Shown in pieces: positions 5,662-6,300 of a stretch of DNA of 6,300 nucleotides. The notes beneath the pieces are model-generated. The model saw only the letters and a program-made list of their open reading frames with translations, made no database searches and was not told where the DNA came from. The number at the start of each line of letters is the position of its first letter. The stretch's first letter is position 1. Both the position numbers and the translations under genes were made by a program. Origin of the DNA: an uncultured Clostridia bacterium (lineage in GTDB: Bacteria > Bacillota > Clostridia > Oscillospirales > CAG-382); contig CAMZED010000088.1 of assembly GCA_947305675.1 (NCBI GenBank), forward strand, positions 1-6,300, read 5' to 3'.

Positions 5662-6300
5662 TTATTTTATAGCCCAATCAATCGGAGCAAGCCCTTTTGA
5701 AGCTAGAAATTCATTGCACTTTGAAAAATGCTTGCATCCGAAAAATCCGTTGTATGCCGATAAAGGCGACGGGTGAGCCGCCTCGAGAACAAGGTGGTTC
5801 GGGTTGGTGATAAGCTGTTTTTTCGCTTTGGCATAGCTGCCCCACAGCAGGAACACGATCGGCTCTTCGCGCAGGTTGAGCAATTCGATCGCGCGGTCGG
5901 TAAAAATCTCCCAACCTTTTCCGCGGTGGCTTCCGGCAATGCCTTCGCGCACGGTAAGCACGCTGTTCAGAAGCATAACTCCGCCGCGAGCCCACTGGGT
6001 AAGCTCGCCGTGATTGGGTGGGATGACGCCGAGGTCGTTTTGCAGTTCTTTGAAAATATTTATCAGCGATGGCGGCGCGGCGACGCCTTTTTTTACCGAA
6101 AAGCAAAGCCCGTGCGCCTGCCCGTACCCGTGGTAAGGGTCCTGACCGATGATCACCGCGCGAACGTCGCCGTAATCGGTATATTTAAACGCGTTGAATA
6201 TGTCGTCCATTTCGGGAAATATCCTGTGACCCGACTGCCGGTATTCATACGCCAGGAAAAGCCTAATCTCTTTATAATAATCATTTTCGGCTTCCGGGCG
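5662..6300 (-). CDS. ung: Uracil-DNA glycosylase, family 1 (5' end outside the window)
   Basis: The enzyme removes uracil from DNA, arising from cytosine deamination or dUTP misincorporation, and starts base-excision repair. The water-activating loop GQDPYHG is present, with its catalytic aspartate encoded at 6139-6141, followed by QAHGLCFSV. The NHGELTQWARGGVMLLN block and the FLLWGSYA strand match the uracil-recognition region. The HPSPLSAYNGFFGCKHFSK loop carries the second catalytic histidine (codon 5773-5775) and the minor-groove intercalation loop. The first ATG inside the window (6210) is internal. The frame stays open for 30 more codons to the window edge, and these encode YEYRQSGHRIFPE, which aligns with the usual N-terminal helix. 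Thus 212 residues are visible and an estimated 10 to 20 are missing. No catalytic residue is lost. It is the first visible gene of the leftward cluster; its promoter lies beyond the window. Confidence 0.97.
   Translation of the reverse strand, partial: RPEAENDYYKEIRLFLAYEYRQSGHRIFPEMDDIFNAFKYTDYGDVRAVIIGQDPYHGYGQAHGLCFSVKKGVAAPPSLINIFKELQNDLGVIPPNHGELTQWARGGVMLLNSVLTVREGIAGSHRGKGWEIFTDRAIELLNLREEPIVFLLWGSYAKAKKQLITNPNHLVLEAAHPSPLSAYNGFFGCKHFSKCNEFLASKGLAPIDWAIK

Noticed and set aside
5076..5672. Plus-strand open frame of 198 codons opposite the acetyltransferase
   Set aside because: It is antisense to a recognisable GNAT protein and has no motif or ribosome site of its own.

Overview
The window looks like ordinary chromosomal DNA from a Gram-positive anaerobe, most likely an uncultured member of the Clostridia. 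This placement is inference. It rests on a membrane pyrophosphatase with the sequence marks of potassium-dependent, sodium-pumping enzymes, strong GGAG-type ribosome binding sites, sigma-A-type promoters, one TTG start and the general look of the proteins. No taxonomic marker gene is present. There is no sign of phage, insertion sequence, CRISPR array, tRNA or rRNA.

Layout: Positions 1-132 hold no gene. They contain a long imperfect palindrome (63-95) that looks like a dispersed intergenic repeat. The minus strand from 2385 down to 133 encodes a 750-residue membrane pyrophosphatase (hppA). A 254-base divergent intergenic region (2386-2639) carries a perfect-consensus promoter for hppA, a good promoter for the rightward gene, and a near-palindrome between them. 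The plus strand from 2640 to 4445 encodes a 601-residue family 20 glycoside hydrolase homologue without a signal peptide. Two strong hairpins (4466-4507 and 4521-4547) separate it from a leftward cluster on the minus strand. In transcription order that cluster is uracil-DNA glycosylase (ung, cut by the right edge of the window), a possible 20-codon ORF, a GNAT acetyltransferase, and a small P-loop kinase-like ATPase.

The genes do not form one evident pathway. The pyrophosphatase would turn biosynthetic pyrophosphate into an ion gradient. The glycosidase homologue probably acts in the cytoplasm on imported amino-sugar oligosaccharides or a related glycoside. The ung cluster combines base-excision repair with two small enzymes of unknown substrate. 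I see no convincing previously undescribed system. The points most worth a second look are the hppA control region, the palindromic repeat, the small ORF overlapping the acetyltransferase start, and the kinase stop codon that sits in the loop of a strong hairpin.
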